Below are positions 23,250-34,334 of a stretch of DNA of 64,000 nucleotides, piece by piece. Each line of letters starts with the position of its first letter. The stretch's first letter is position 1. This stretch comes from Podaxis mareebaensis (taxonomy: Eukaryota > Basidiomycota > Agaricomycetes > Agaricales > Agaricaceae): positions 310,001-374,000 of the forward strand of contig JAEUWP010000551.1 in NCBI GenBank assembly GCA_018524725.1, read 5' to 3'. A program made the position numbers and the translations under genes. The notes beneath the pieces are model-generated. The model made no database searches. It worked only from the letters and a program-made list of their open reading frames with translations, and was not told the origin of the DNA.

Positions 23250-23628
23250 ACGACGCCTTTCTCCCACACTTCCAGGTAATCTCAGTGGACTTATCATGCC
23301 AATGAGTATCTGTGCCTACCAGAATTATGAACGCAGTCAAGATGCCGCCCCAAAGTCGGGGAAGAAATTCACAGAGATCGGTGTGGTCTGGAAGTCCCTG
23401 AGTTCGCACGGGGTTACCGAGTAGACTTGTTGAGTGAGATAGCCTGGAATCACGAGCCCAGTGCTTGACTTATTTTCCAGGAATAGCTCATTAATACAAT
23501 GCGAAGACCATTCACTGGATGGTATATTTTCATGGCAGCTGGGCGACGGTAGGGAATCTGTGATGGGAAGGTGTGCTAGTAACAAGAGACCTTGCAAGTC
23601 AAGTGATCGAACCTGAAGGGCATGAGGT
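23250..23628. repeat. ~380-bp direct repeat, right copy, bracketing the NACHT gene
   Basis: Same orientation as 20.05-20.42 kb. This copy is continuous with the downstream flank that is colinear with unit D (CCTGAAGGGCAT-AGGTCGAC). Confidence 0.7.
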
Positions 23629-24165
23629 CGACAATCGGAACGGAATGATGTCGTCTTCTTCCCTCTTTTCCTCCCCTCATGGCCCCGAGGGATAACCGAG
23701 GCTCAAACAAGCAGTCAAAGTAATTCAAACCCCACACAGCTTATCCGTAAAACCGACTACCCATGTTTGTAGACTCGGCAACGTCAAGGTCACCTACATG
23801 GAACGGCCGAAAGTAAGTAATTTTGTATGCAGTCACAGCCTATTGAGGTCCCAAATATTAATGTGCGTCCCAGAAGAGCAGCAGAGGAACCTCTGCGGAA
23901 TACGTGTATGCCTCCGCATATCCAATGTGAACCCGCCGCGCGTTGACCATTCCGCTTGTCCTTGCACCACTGCTTAGCACCGGACCCTCAAAACCACCGT
24001 CCGCGACGTCTCGTAAAGCTCCAAGTCCCGCTGAAAACAAGTCTGACGTGATATTCAAAGTGGGCAGAACCGCCTATGAATTATGGATGGCAGCCATTAA
24101 CTCGGTTAGCGGACACCTGACAACCCTATCCGAATAGTTGATTTTCGGTACGTCCCTTACGCCTG
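23629..24165. other. 5' region of the broken zinc-motif gene
   Basis: Colinear with 32.09-32.64 kb. A frame at about 23.94-24.13 kb (KSDVIFKVG-TAYELWMAAINS) stays open here, but in unit D the matching Trp codon is a TGA stop. It may be an upstream exon or a relic. Confidence 0.35.
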
Positions 24166-24189
24166 TTGGGTTCTTTCCTCCAAGGAAGC

Positions 24190-25107
24190 CGAGCGACCTT
24201 ATTTAATAGGACCAAGACCTTGCCAACACGCATGCATGCGGACATGAATGCTGAAGGATCTGAGAAATCGAGCACAGCAACCAAGAAGAAACCCATTCGT
24301 CATAGGTCATCGTCACCAATCACCGCAACCGAGAGTGTGAACGGAGACGCCAAGTCAATTTCGTCGGGCCCACCTTCTCGTGTCAAACCACCCTTTGCTG
24401 TGTCAAAAGTATCCCAATCTACAAAGTATGTCCATTTCGCACACGATGTAACAATCCCTGACTAACCACTCGTAGTCGTTCACAAACGCCTGCATCAGAG
24501 ACTAACAACGACAACGTGTCAATAGCTGACAGCATCGCAGATACCGACAGCATCAGCAACAACGGCATCAAGCGAACCGAAAACGAACGAAAGCAATACT
24601 TTGAAAACCAGCCAGAATGCGGTTCCACCGAGGCCCACCGAGCATTCTGGACGAGGTGTAAGGAATGGGTGCGGTTGTCTTCTCGACAAACGTACTATGT
24701 CAAGCCCTAGGAGATACATCGGGCGGAAGTTTGATCGGAAGTTACCTGTGTGCGTATTCCAGTTGGCCGCCTCGCAGTGATTCATTGCTGATATTATTGT
24801 AGGGGAAACACGTACAAGGATCTTGGATTAACCGCCACCATACCATTTATCGCGCCCCGCACGGAGAAAACTAGGAAAGCGCTTTTGGAATTAGATGAGA
24901 CCGCCGAGACAATTGAATCCAACCAGATCAAGTGCAAGACTTGTCAGCAGTGGGTCCCATTAGAAAAGAAATACAACAAATGTTGGACGAAACACAAGGG
25001 GTCATGCCACAACAATATTAAGTGCGCCCCTTCCTCTTGCTGCAGAATCATTCTAATTATTCTTTTAGGCCCGGTGATATTGAGAAGATACTGGAAGGAA
25101 TTTTAAT
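24190..25107 (+). pseudogene. truncated copy of the triple zinc-motif gene
   Basis: The exons align with the gene at 32.7-34.3 kb. Four lesions are visible. The first Cys of motif 1 is Trp (FWTRC instead of FCTRC). The codon after YYVKP is TAG instead of TGG. A small length change then shifts the frame through the motif-1 His/Cys. The third exon breaks off after the codons for GDIEKILEG at the duplication junction, so motif 3 and the Pro/Ser-rich tail are missing. Motif 2 (CKTCQQWVPLEKKY...CWTKHKGSC) is intact apart from one missing residue. It is almost certainly non-functional. Confidence 0.8.
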
Positions 25108-25117
25108 TTTCTCCGTT
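25098..25117. other. tandem-duplication junction
   Basis: Left of this point the sequence follows the zinc-motif gene (compare 33.56 kb); right of it, the 3' end of F-box copy A (compare 11.11 kb). A short AT-rich stretch between them matches neither well and may be filler. Confidence 0.75.
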
Positions 25118-26633
25118 TCCTCAAATCCTTGACACTCGACTTTAGATAAATATCTCGATGGTCCCCGTTGATGAGCACAACTCGAGGAAGACTCCGAAGA
25201 ACCGCCTTGCAAACCTCCAACGCATCCTCTTCCCAGTCTTTGCGTTCGCCGTCCGTCGTTTTTAGATAAAGCTCGCCAAGAGTCCATTCAGAGAGCCCAA
25301 GTGTCTCCATATCGTGTACAAACTGCCATTTGCGAAGTGCATGAAGTGGGCCAACGTCGGTAATTTCTAGGATTTGTTCGTCCTCAGCTGAGAGCCAAAG
25401 GTCAAGTTTATGGTAAGGAGCACCCAATCCCATAGAAATCAGCACCTGACGGCCGACCTGGTGATACGAAAGGTGAAGAACCTGGAGACAAGGAAGTCTA
25501 GTCGTCATTGCAACAAAGACTTCGCAAGAGAGATCGCGTACGCCGATTTCCAAGTGCTCGAGTAAAGGTGAGGAGATGGATTCCAGGAGTTTGTAAAATG
25601 AGTCGAGTAGAGGGCTATAATTGTCTATACATAATTTAGTCAACGTAAAATTATGAGTGCGCAGGAGAGTTGGCAAACATATGTCGAGATAACACCGATA
25701 AGTCCCTCAGCTCGAGGACCTTCAGACGAGGAAATTGTATCGGGCTGTAATGGGACAAGTCGAACCAAAGAGGTTGCCAAAATCATTCCCCAGCCCAGTT
25801 TTCAAAGTGGTAGGAGGTGTAGTTGAATCTTCAGATGATTTGGGTGATGATCTCCGAGTGTCGTCGGAGAAAGTGGTGGAGGTCGGCCTTGATATGAGGA
25901 TTCCTCCAGTTGCTGTGTGTCTGTTCCCCCACTTCGATGGTCCTCAAGACAGGAAGGTGCCCTATCCTGCGATAGAAAGGCGTGGGGTCGAGCTGTGACG
26001 ACTCGATATTCAGAGTATGCAGAGTCCTGGAGTGACGGTGGATGAATGGTATAAGAATTGTAGCAATGATGGTGTCTTCATTCGTCTCGTTCCCGGTTTT
26101 ACGAAGCTCGATGCCTAGCTTCTCCAGCCGATTGAAGTGAAGCGACGGTGTGAATATGAGCCCCCATAGTTCCATGGCCAAGAATAATGTCAAACTCCGG
26201 AGGTTGGCTCCCAAATTGTCCCAAATAGTGATGATAAAAGGTTGGAGGATGGGTTTGAGTGGATCTGCATTTGCTGGAGTCCTTTGGCTCCAGCGAGAAG
26301 GGGGTAGCCAGTTAGCGTCGATCGTGAGATCTTCCATTCGCACTAGACTTCCAACGAAGTCTGTGAGCTGCGCAGGGCCCACAGCAGGACGGGGCGGGGC
26401 GGTGCAGGCCGAAATGGGTTGGCGAGCCAGGACATGGCCTGAGTCACCTGCACCATAGCGCGTATTTTCACATCCGGTCTGCCAGCCTCCATTTCCACCA
26501 AGCCCGGGGTCCAGACCTGTGCAACGTCCTTGAATGCCAGTTTGAGAGTCCGGACGTGGTGCATGAGTTCTGGAGTGTACTGATTGACGTGGCCATACGC
26601 ACGTGGCCGGTTTCTACGGTTCCCGAAGTTATA

Positions 26634-27583
26634 AGGTAGATATACTAGAGAACCGACTTGATCACGTGGTCACGGCGTGACAGATAAGGGTTTTTTGGCA
26701 GGCAGGTCGACGAAAGACTCTATTTTGTTGGCTACATTGCACTACTTGAAAAATGAAAACCGCAACTTTGTAGAGCTCTCCTTTCCGCACACTTCTGTGG
26801 TTTTGAAACTTTAATATCTTTTGTATACATTGAGATTTTGAGCGAGAGAGATCCGACAACCAAATTAGGAAAGTACCCTAATTAACCTCCTCATACTGTT
26901 CTGTTGCGCGTGTAACCCCCACTGTAGCCATAAACTGGCATCTATTTCATGGGAAGACGAAAGAAATCCAACGTTAAGAACCTTGGGGACTATGCTGTGC
27001 TAAAAATATCGAAAAGGAGGAATAAAAAGGCTGGAAAAGTGACTCTTGAAGAAGAATGCCGGGCTCGTGGTTTTCAAGTTCTCTTTCTTCCGAAATATCA
27101 TTGTGAGCTAAACCCCATTGAACAATGTTGGGGCTATGCAAAACGTCGCTACCGGATATGCCCTCCATCATCCAGGGAGGATGTCCTTGAGAGAAATGTT
27201 GTAACTTCCCTGGATGAGGTACCTCTTTTGGCAATGCACAGGTGAGTAGAGTGTATCTAATGCATTCAATGGCTTGCTCAAAAATATCACACAGGTTCAT
27301 GACACGGTGCTTTCGCTTTATGAATGCATACAGAAAGAATCTCAATGGCTGCCTGGATAACCAAGAAATATCGTGGACATCGGACAATCCCTGAAACTAT
27401 CCTTGCTGAATTTGATAATGAGCTAAAGGCACTTGCATAATGCACTACGACGCAAGTTCATTAACATTAATGCTACATACTCTTATAATCTATGATGATA
27501 AATAGCGTAGATAAGACTTAGATTAGATTTGTCACAGTGTGACCTGATCATGTGATCACGTTGGTTCTCTAGTATACCTACCT
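26634..27583 (+). mobile_element. internally deleted Tc1/mariner-like element inside F-box copy C
   Basis: The element is 950 bp, flanked by TA (26632-26633 and 27584-27585). Imperfect inverted repeats of about 50 bp begin AGGTAG-TATACTAGAGAACC and continue through a palindrome-like TGATCAC-TG-TCA stretch. Paralogues A and D read GTTCATATGCACG at the target, giving the empty site. Inside, only the start and the end of a transposase gene remain. Confidence 0.88.
26949..27440 (+). pseudogene. transposase remnant with central part deleted
   Basis: The start MGRRKKSNVKNLGD resembles the start of the complete transposase (MGRQKKCKRN). It is joined directly to the C-terminal part: LPKYHCELNPIEQCWGYAKR, then an intron near 27.24-27.29 kb (GTGAGT...CACAG), then RFMTRCFRFMNAYRKNL and a tail ending at 27440. 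Both catalytic Asp regions are missing, so it cannot transpose by itself but could be mobilised in trans. Confidence 0.8.
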
Positions 27584-28376
27584 TATGCACGTCCGAGTGA
27601 GCATCTCTGGGTTTATGAGTGACAAAGTTGTTTAACTCACGATAGGATCGAACCCTTCGGTACCAATTTACCAGAATGAGCCCCACTTTTGGGGTCCCAT
27701 CCAGCATCCCAGCAAAATGCAAGACTGACTTCTTTGTATCTCACGGGCATGGATACATCATACCATGCCCGGTTGATGAAGTATAGCTTGCGCAAATCAT
27801 CATCAGAGAGGAATCGCGAAATGTACTCGCATATGTCGAAAGGAAGGTTGTGAAGCCTGTGAGGTTGATTACGCTGCCTGAGTGACACGGTATTAGAACC
27901 TAGCAAGTGGTGGAAGGAGTTGAACCCGTAAGTCGTTATTGAATCCAGTGGTTGCCAGTGCGTGAGCGCTGGCAGTTGTTACAAGTTGTTACATAAAGTA
28001 CCTTGGCGAGGTTGGCAAAAGAGTGGTGATGATACATATACGTGTGATTCAATTCGTTCAATGAGCCGATTGTCCACCGCTACCGCGGTGATACAGGTGT
28101 GCCGATTGTGATTCAATATGACACACCTACTTGTTTCCAGGTGGAGCGGTTTCTTTGGACTGCGTATTTTGCCTCACTGCATCGCTTCCCTGGCACTTAC
28201 GTTCTCACATCTATTCCCCAGGTCGTAAGGTATGTGAATGCTATCACTTCGACTAACAGACATATTTTACCATCCAATGCAAAGAGACTTCTCCTCGTTA
28301 GAAAACCTTGTATGTAAAATTTCACTCGACTCCCTTACCGTAATAATGAATCCCTTCAAACCGTCCATTGTACCTT

Positions 28377-28790
28377 ATGCCCAAAACCGGATTAATCGTC
28401 AGGCCCAAGGAATGTTACCGTCAAACACCTCCCATTGCTATTCTTGAAAGGATTTTCACCCCAAGGTTACCGCTATCAGTAGGTCCGGGCACTGGAAATG
28501 AATGGCCTCAGGAAAACGGATTTCTAACAAGAGCTCTCGTAGTACCGGGGGTCAAATCATCCACTTTCAAACCAAAACGAGGTAATGTATCCGTACTTAT
28601 CACGCCTAGAGGCCAAGAGGAACGTCGTGCCGGACGAAACATAAGCAGAGAGCAATATGATCTCTTCACAGGATTTCCGCCGAGGCAGAACATTGGCCAG
28701 ATGCTGAAACCGGATATGCCTTGCGGTATCTAACCGGCCACTTCCAGGGGGCAGTCGGAGAAAGGTGAAAGCCCAAATTCGGGTACGGGC
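28377..28790 (+). pseudogene. small open frame shared with unit A, probably decayed
   Basis: A frame from the ATG at 28377 stays open to 28733 (about 118 codons, SREQYDLFTGFPP near the end). Comparison with 13.4-13.8 kb suggests that the original frame shifts near 28.67 kb, since AEAEHWPDAETGYAL and HFQGAV continue in another frame in both copies. No family was recognised. It could be a short unknown gene, but decay is more likely. Confidence 0.4.
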
Positions 28791-29668
28791 TGCGGCATCC
28801 GTTACTAACGCGATGACACTACTCCCAGTGCGAGCCACGAAGGGGTGAGAATTGCTCCGATGGTTAGTAACAAAAGTCAGAAGAAACCAAGCATTTGGAA
28901 TGCATAATGGTGTCATTCCTTCCCTCATTTCTTCCCTTCCTGCCTCAAAAGACAGCCGAGGCTCGAACAAGTAGCGAATATAGTCCCCGTTTGTCGAGCA
29001 TGTTCGAGCTAGGTGACACAAATTGTGGGCTATGGGTCCACTTGGGCTTCACATTCCGGAATCACGTGATATGACCTCACGCGAGGCCCTCAACGCTCGG
29101 TTTCAGGGCTTCCACTCTCTTTTCGGACTCGTTTATTCTCTTCACGACTTTTAGATAACATTAGGTAGTTCAGGCGGCGCCGGATGTAATATCTTCTTTC
29201 AATTGTCCCTTCATACTAGCAAAGTCATTGCCCCTCAGTGCTCATTTGGTATCAAGTGACTGAGTTATCTTCTGTTCCGGGGGAGTTGAAGGTGACCTGT
29301 AATGACTGATTCCTTCCTTTCCCAACGGCTATTGAGGTCCCGAGCACTGACCCGTCAGTGCCTTACACATACATACGGTCCATTACTGAAAATGCTTGTC
29401 TCAATTCTGATACGAGGGTTTCTCCGCACCGATGCTGGCGAGACAAGTGCTCCTCTGTCGGGTCCGGGAGAAGATGCGCCACCTGAATGCACCCGTGATC
29501 CCGGAGCTCTTTCCGACTTTCGATTGTGGGGAAGATCGTGATACTAATCTATAGGATGCTGAGCCGGCCGGGTTCCGCTGTGGTGGACATGCCCTACTTC
29601 CTCTTCCTGATACAAGTAGTCTTGTAATAACACCACGTTCTATGTATGCTCGTCATTCCACTTGCACA

Positions 29669-31499
29669 TCAATACATTCGTCTCCTCAAATCATGAATAC
29701 TAAACTTTAGGTAACTATCTCGATGCACTCCGTTGATGAACATAACTCGAGGAAGACCCTGAAGAACCGCCTTTCCAATATCCAACGCATCCTCTTCCCA
29801 GTCATGGCGTTCCTGATTAGTTGTTTTCAGATAAACCTCACCAAGAGTCCATTCACAGAGCCGAAGTGCTTCCATATCGTGTACGAACTGCCATTTCTGC
29901 AGCGCTTGAAGAGGGCGGAGGTTGGTAGTTCCCAGTATCTTTATGTCCTCTGTCGAGAGCGTGCGTCCCAGTACGCGGAAAGGGGGATCCGACCACATCT
30001 GACGACCAACCCGATGGTATGAAAGACGAAGAATTTGGAGACAAGGTAGTCTGGTCGCCATTGTAACGAGGACCTCCGAAGAGAGATCATGCGCACCAAT
30101 TTCCAGGTGTTCAAGTAAGGGCGAGGTTATGGCTTCCAGAAGGTCATATAGTGTGTCGAGAAGGGGGCTATAGCCTCCCAAACAGAGCTTAGTCAACGTA
30201 TGGCTATAATTGCGCAGGAGAGTTGGTATCATGGCGATTGAGCGTGAAGTTGACGCAGACAAACTCTTCAGCTCGAGGACCTTCAAGCGGGGAAATGATA
30301 TTAGGCTATAATGAGATAGATCGAACCAAACATGCCGTCCTCCAACGAAGATTTCAGAGAGATCGTCGGGATAATTGATGTTCCAGGTAATTTGGGTGAT
30401 AGTTTCCGAGTGTCGCCGGAGGAAATGGTAGAGGTCGTGAGGTTCCCTCTGGCTGCGATGAATCTGTTCCCCTGCTACAATGGTTCTCAAGACAGGGAGA
30501 TGCCCTACCCTGCGATAGAAAGGCGTTGGGTCGAGTTGTGGCGATGCGATATTCAGAGTATGTAGAGTCTTGGAGTGACGGTGGATGAATGGTATAAGCA
30601 TTGTGGATATGAGGGTGTCTTCATTCGTTTCGTTCTCGGTTTTACGAAGCTCGATATCCAGCTTCTCCAGCCGACTGAAGTGAAGTGATGGCATGGACAC
30701 AAACTCCCACAGTTCCATAGGCAATGATAGTGCCAAACTCAGTAGGTTGGTCTCCAGTTTGTCCCAAATAACAACCAGAAAAGGTTGGAGGATGGGTTTA
30801 AGTGAGTCAGAGTTTGCAGGAGTGTTTTGCCTCTGGTAAGAGGGTGGAGGCCAGTCCACTTCAATCATGAGATTGTCCACTTGGACTAAACTCCCAACGA
30901 AGCCTGTGAGCTGCGCGAGGCCCACAGCAGGACGGCGACAGGGAAGGCGAGGCGGCACGGGCCGAAATGAGTTGGCGAGCCAAGACATGGCTTGAGTCGT
31001 CTGCGCGATCGCGTGTCCTTCCAAGTTCGTTCCGCTAGTTTCCAAACCCACGAGGCCGGGGGCCCAGACGTACGCAGCGTCCTTAAAGGCCAGTTTGAGA
31101 GACCGAACACAACGCATCAGTTCGGGAGTATACTGATGGAGGTGGCCATACGCATGTGGCCGGTTTCTACAGTTCACAAAGTTCATATGCACGTCCGAGT
31201 GAGCATCTCTGGGTTTATAGCATTTTGGAGTGACAAAGTTGTTTAACTCACGATAGGATCGACCCCTTCGGTACCAATTTGCCAGAATGAACCCCACTTT
31301 TGGGGTCCCATCCAACATCCCAGCAGAGAGCAAGAGTAACTTCTTTGTACCTCACAGACATAGATATATCATACCATGCCCGATTAATGAAATACAGCTT
31401 GCGCAAATCATCGTCGGAGAGGAATCGCGAAATGTACTCGCATATGTCGAAAGGAAGGTTGTGAAGTTTGTGAGGTTGATTGCGCTGCCCGAGTGACAT
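29669..31499 (-). CDS. F-box protein with leucine-rich C-terminal region (copy D)
   Basis: The ATG at 31499 gives MSLGQRNQPHKL, followed by the F-box LPFDICEYISRFLSDDDLRK. Exon 1 ends at a GTGAGT donor near 31.25 kb; exon 2 is open to 29669 and ends RRRMY like copy B. Leucine-rich stretches are conserved (LLEHLEIGAHDL, RLPCLQILRLSY, LPRVMFINGVH). It has no lesions, so together with A and B it is a candidate functional gene. Upstream in copy D the flank diverges from that of copy A soon after the start and instead follows copy B. Confidence 0.8.
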
Positions 31500-32692
31500 G
31501 GTATTAGAACCTAACAAGTGGTGGAAGGAGTTGGACCCGTACTCATCGTTTGACGACCAATACAGCCGTTGTCAGTGTTTGTCAGGCACATGACAAAACT
31601 GGCACTGCAGTGATAAAGTCCCTGTCAGCAAGTTGAGGGTTCTCTCGGCGTCGTAGTTGGTGCATCGGCTGAACTTCGCCGTGACATGGCTCATGTATGT
31701 GCGACACCTTTCTGTGGCACTTCTGCGTAATCTCAGCGGACTTATCGTGCCGATGAGTACCTGTGCTTACCAGAATTATGGGCGCAGGTCAAGATGTCGC
31801 CACAAAGTCGGAGGAGTTCACAGAGACTGGTGTGGCCAGTTCGCACAGGGTTACCTGGTAGCTCTGCTGAGCGAGACGGCCCAGAGTGAGGAATCGCGAG
31901 CCCGGTGCTTGGGTTATTTTCTGGGAATAGCGCCTTGATACAATGCGAAGACCATTCATGAGATGGTATATTTTTCACTGCAGCTGAGCGACGGTAGGGA
32001 CCTGGGAATCTGATGAGAAGGTGCTTCTACCAATAAATGGGACCTTTGCAAGCCAAGTGATCGGACCTGAAGGGCATAGGGTCGACACTCGGAACGGAAT
32101 AGTGTCGTTTTCTTCCCTCCTTCCTCCTTCCCTCCCTTCATGGCCCCAAAGGATAACCGAGGCTCAAACGAGCAGCAAAAGTAATTCATACCCCACATTG
32201 TTTATCCGTAAAACCGACTGACCCATGCTCGTAGGCTCGGCAACGTCAAGGTCACCTACATGGAACGGCCGAAGGTAAGTAACCTTGTATGCCTTCAGAG
32301 CCTATTGAGGTCCCGAATATCAATGCGCGTCCCAGAAAAGCAGCGGAGAAACCTCTGCGGAATACGTGTATGCCTCCGCGTATCCAATGTGACCCCGCCA
32401 CGCGTTGACCATTCCACTTGTCCTTGCACCACTGCTTAGCGCCGAGCCCTCAAAACCACCGTCCACGACGTCTCGTAAAGTTCCAAGTCCCGCTAAAAAC
32501 AAGTCTGACGCAGTGTTCAAAGTGGGCAAAACCACCTATGAATTATGAATGGCAATCATTAACTCGGTTAGCAGACACCTGACAACCCTATCCGAATAGT
32601 TGATTTTCGGTACGTCCCTTGTGCTGTGGAATCCTTTCTTCCAAGGAAGCTGAGTGATCTTACTCTACAGGACAGAGACCTCGCCAAAACGT

Positions 32693-34334
32693 ATGCATGC
32701 GGACATGACTGCTGAAGGATCTGAGAAATCGAGCACAGCAACCAAGAAGAAACCTCTCCGTCATCATAGATCGTCGTCGTCAATCACAGCGGCCGAAAAT
32801 GTGAACGGAGATGCCAAGTCAATTTCGTCGGGCCCACCTTCTCGTGCCAAACCGCTCTCTGCTGTATCAAAAGTATCCCAATCTACAAAGTATGTTCATT
32901 TCGCGCATAATATACAACAAAACGCAACAACGCCTGAACCCTGACTACTCGCAGTCGTTCCCAAACACCTGTGTCAGAGACCAACAACGACAACGTGTCA
33001 ATAGCTGAAAGCACCGCGGATACCAACAGCATCAGCGGCAACCGTATCAAGCGAACCGAAAACGAACGAAAGCAATACTTTGAAAACCAGCCAGAATGCG
33101 GTTCCATCGAGGCCCGCCGGGCATTCTGTACGAGGTGTAGGGAATGGGTGCGGTTATCTTCTCGACAGACGTACTATGTCAAGCCTTGGGAGATGCATCG
33201 GGTGAAGTGTGATCAGAAGTTACCTGTGTGCGCATTCCCGTTGGCCGCTGCGCAGTGGTTCATTGCTGATATTATTGTAGGGGAAACACGTACAAGGATC
33301 TTGGATTAACCGCCACCATACCATTTACCGTGCCCCGCACGGAGAAAACTAGGAAAGCACTTTTGGAATTAGATGAGACCGCCAAGACAGTCGAACCCAA
33401 CCAGATCAAGTGCAAGACTTGTCAGCAGTGGGTCCCATTAGAAAAGAAATACAACATCAAATGCTGGACGAAACACAAGGGGTCATGCCATAACAATATT
33501 AAGTACGTCTCTTCCTCGTGCTGCACAGAGTCATTCTGATTATGCTTTTAGGCCTGGCGATATTGAGAAAACATTGGAACGAAAATTGTTTTTCCTGTGT
33601 GATGAACAATTCAAGAGCTTTCGAGATGAACACACAGTCGAATGTGCTGTCTGTAATCAAGATGTCGCCCTTAGCCCCGACGCAGCTTATGACCTCGACC
33701 AGTGGCTAGCGCATAAGAAAACGTGTCACTTGTAAGCCTCGCCGTTCCATCCTCGCCCATCTCTAGTGACCAAAGGGTCCGATGCAGTGTCTCCGAAACT
33801 CATCCGCAACTTCCACCATCAACTTCCCCTCAACAAGAGAGACAATCTAAACCCAAGGGAACATCTACCACCCCTGCGAAACACGAGCCATCCCCGGCTC
33901 AACCGCAACCTCAACCCTCACAACTGATACCCACCCCCGCAACTCAAACAGAGTCCGAGTCTACAACCGCATTGTCGACAACCGACAGTGAACGTACCCT
34001 TGTTCCATCCTCGTCATCGGTCTCTGCCCCGCCACCATCAGCTTCTACATCATTCGCCTTAGCATCAACGTCAACCCCGCCTGTCGCTGGGCCCGCGTCT
34101 GGTCCACTTAAGCGCAAACGCGATGCTCTCGATGATGAAGCGAATGCACCCGCAGAAGGTCAATCGACGACCGATGATGTCGATATGGACGAGGAAAGAC
34201 CCACGAGACGTCTACGGACAGAGAGCTACATCCCGGAGGATAGGGACGTTCCCAGTCCACTTGGGTGGTTCCTCTTGCCATTCAAAGCGTTCGTAAAGGG
34301 ATTCAAGGAAAGTTTGACGAAACTGGACGAGTAG
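32693..34334 (+). CDS. protein with three C-x2-C...W-x2-H-x3-C motifs, Pro/Ser-rich tail
   Basis: Exons were followed from the ATG at 32693 (MHADMTAEGSEK); an acceptor just before it suggests a missing 5' exon. Motif 1 is CTRCREWVRL...WEMHRVKC, motif 2 CKTCQQWVPL...WTKHKGSC and motif 3 CAVCNQDVALSPD...WLAHKKTC. All fit C-x2-C-x(14-16)-W-x2-H-x3-C. A Pro/Ser/Thr/Gln-rich stretch follows, then KRKRDALDDE, a plausible nuclear signal, and GWFLLPFKAFVKGFKESL at the end. Introns near 32.89, 33.22, 33.50 and 33.73 kb keep the frame. A zinc-binding nuclear protein is the likeliest reading. The upstream frame at 32.4-32.5 kb has a stop, so it is not part of this gene in its present form. Confidence 0.7.

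Larger units (their letters stand above)
11106..25105. repeat. tandem segmental duplication, copy 1
   Basis: This block contains, in order, F-box copy A, a decayed small frame, F-box copy B and a zinc-motif gene copy. The same order recurs in 25.1-33.7 kb. Copy 1 is longer because it acquired a 3.28-kb Tc1/mariner element (14109-17389) and about 2.8 kb with a NACHT gene (20.4-23.2 kb). The left limit is set by the first A-like bases seen at the junction near 25.11 kb (CGTTTCCTCAAATCC, matching 11.11 kb). Confidence 0.8.
25065..27888 (-). pseudogene. F-box gene copy C, disrupted
   Basis: Exon 1 (27637-27888) keeps the F-box LPFDICEYISRFLSDDDLRK, but the initiator ATG used in copies A and D reads GTG. 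Exon 2 is interrupted at 26633 by a 950-bp transposon. A 10-nt deletion near 26.39 kb shifts the frame, and a Trp codon near 25.83 kb (ITQIIW in copy A) is TGA. The 3' end is also fused to foreign sequence: the last residues after KDLRKRR differ because the frame runs into DNA of the truncated zinc-motif gene. Otherwise it is very close to copy A. Confidence 0.85.
25118..33740. repeat. tandem segmental duplication, copy 2
   Basis: It contains F-box copy C, a decayed small frame, F-box copy D and the intact zinc-motif gene, in the same order and orientation as copy 1. It lacks the complete Tc1/mariner element and the NACHT gene of copy 1 and carries instead a 950-bp deleted element. The right limit cannot be set exactly because copy 1 is truncated at its junction. 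Confidence 0.8.
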
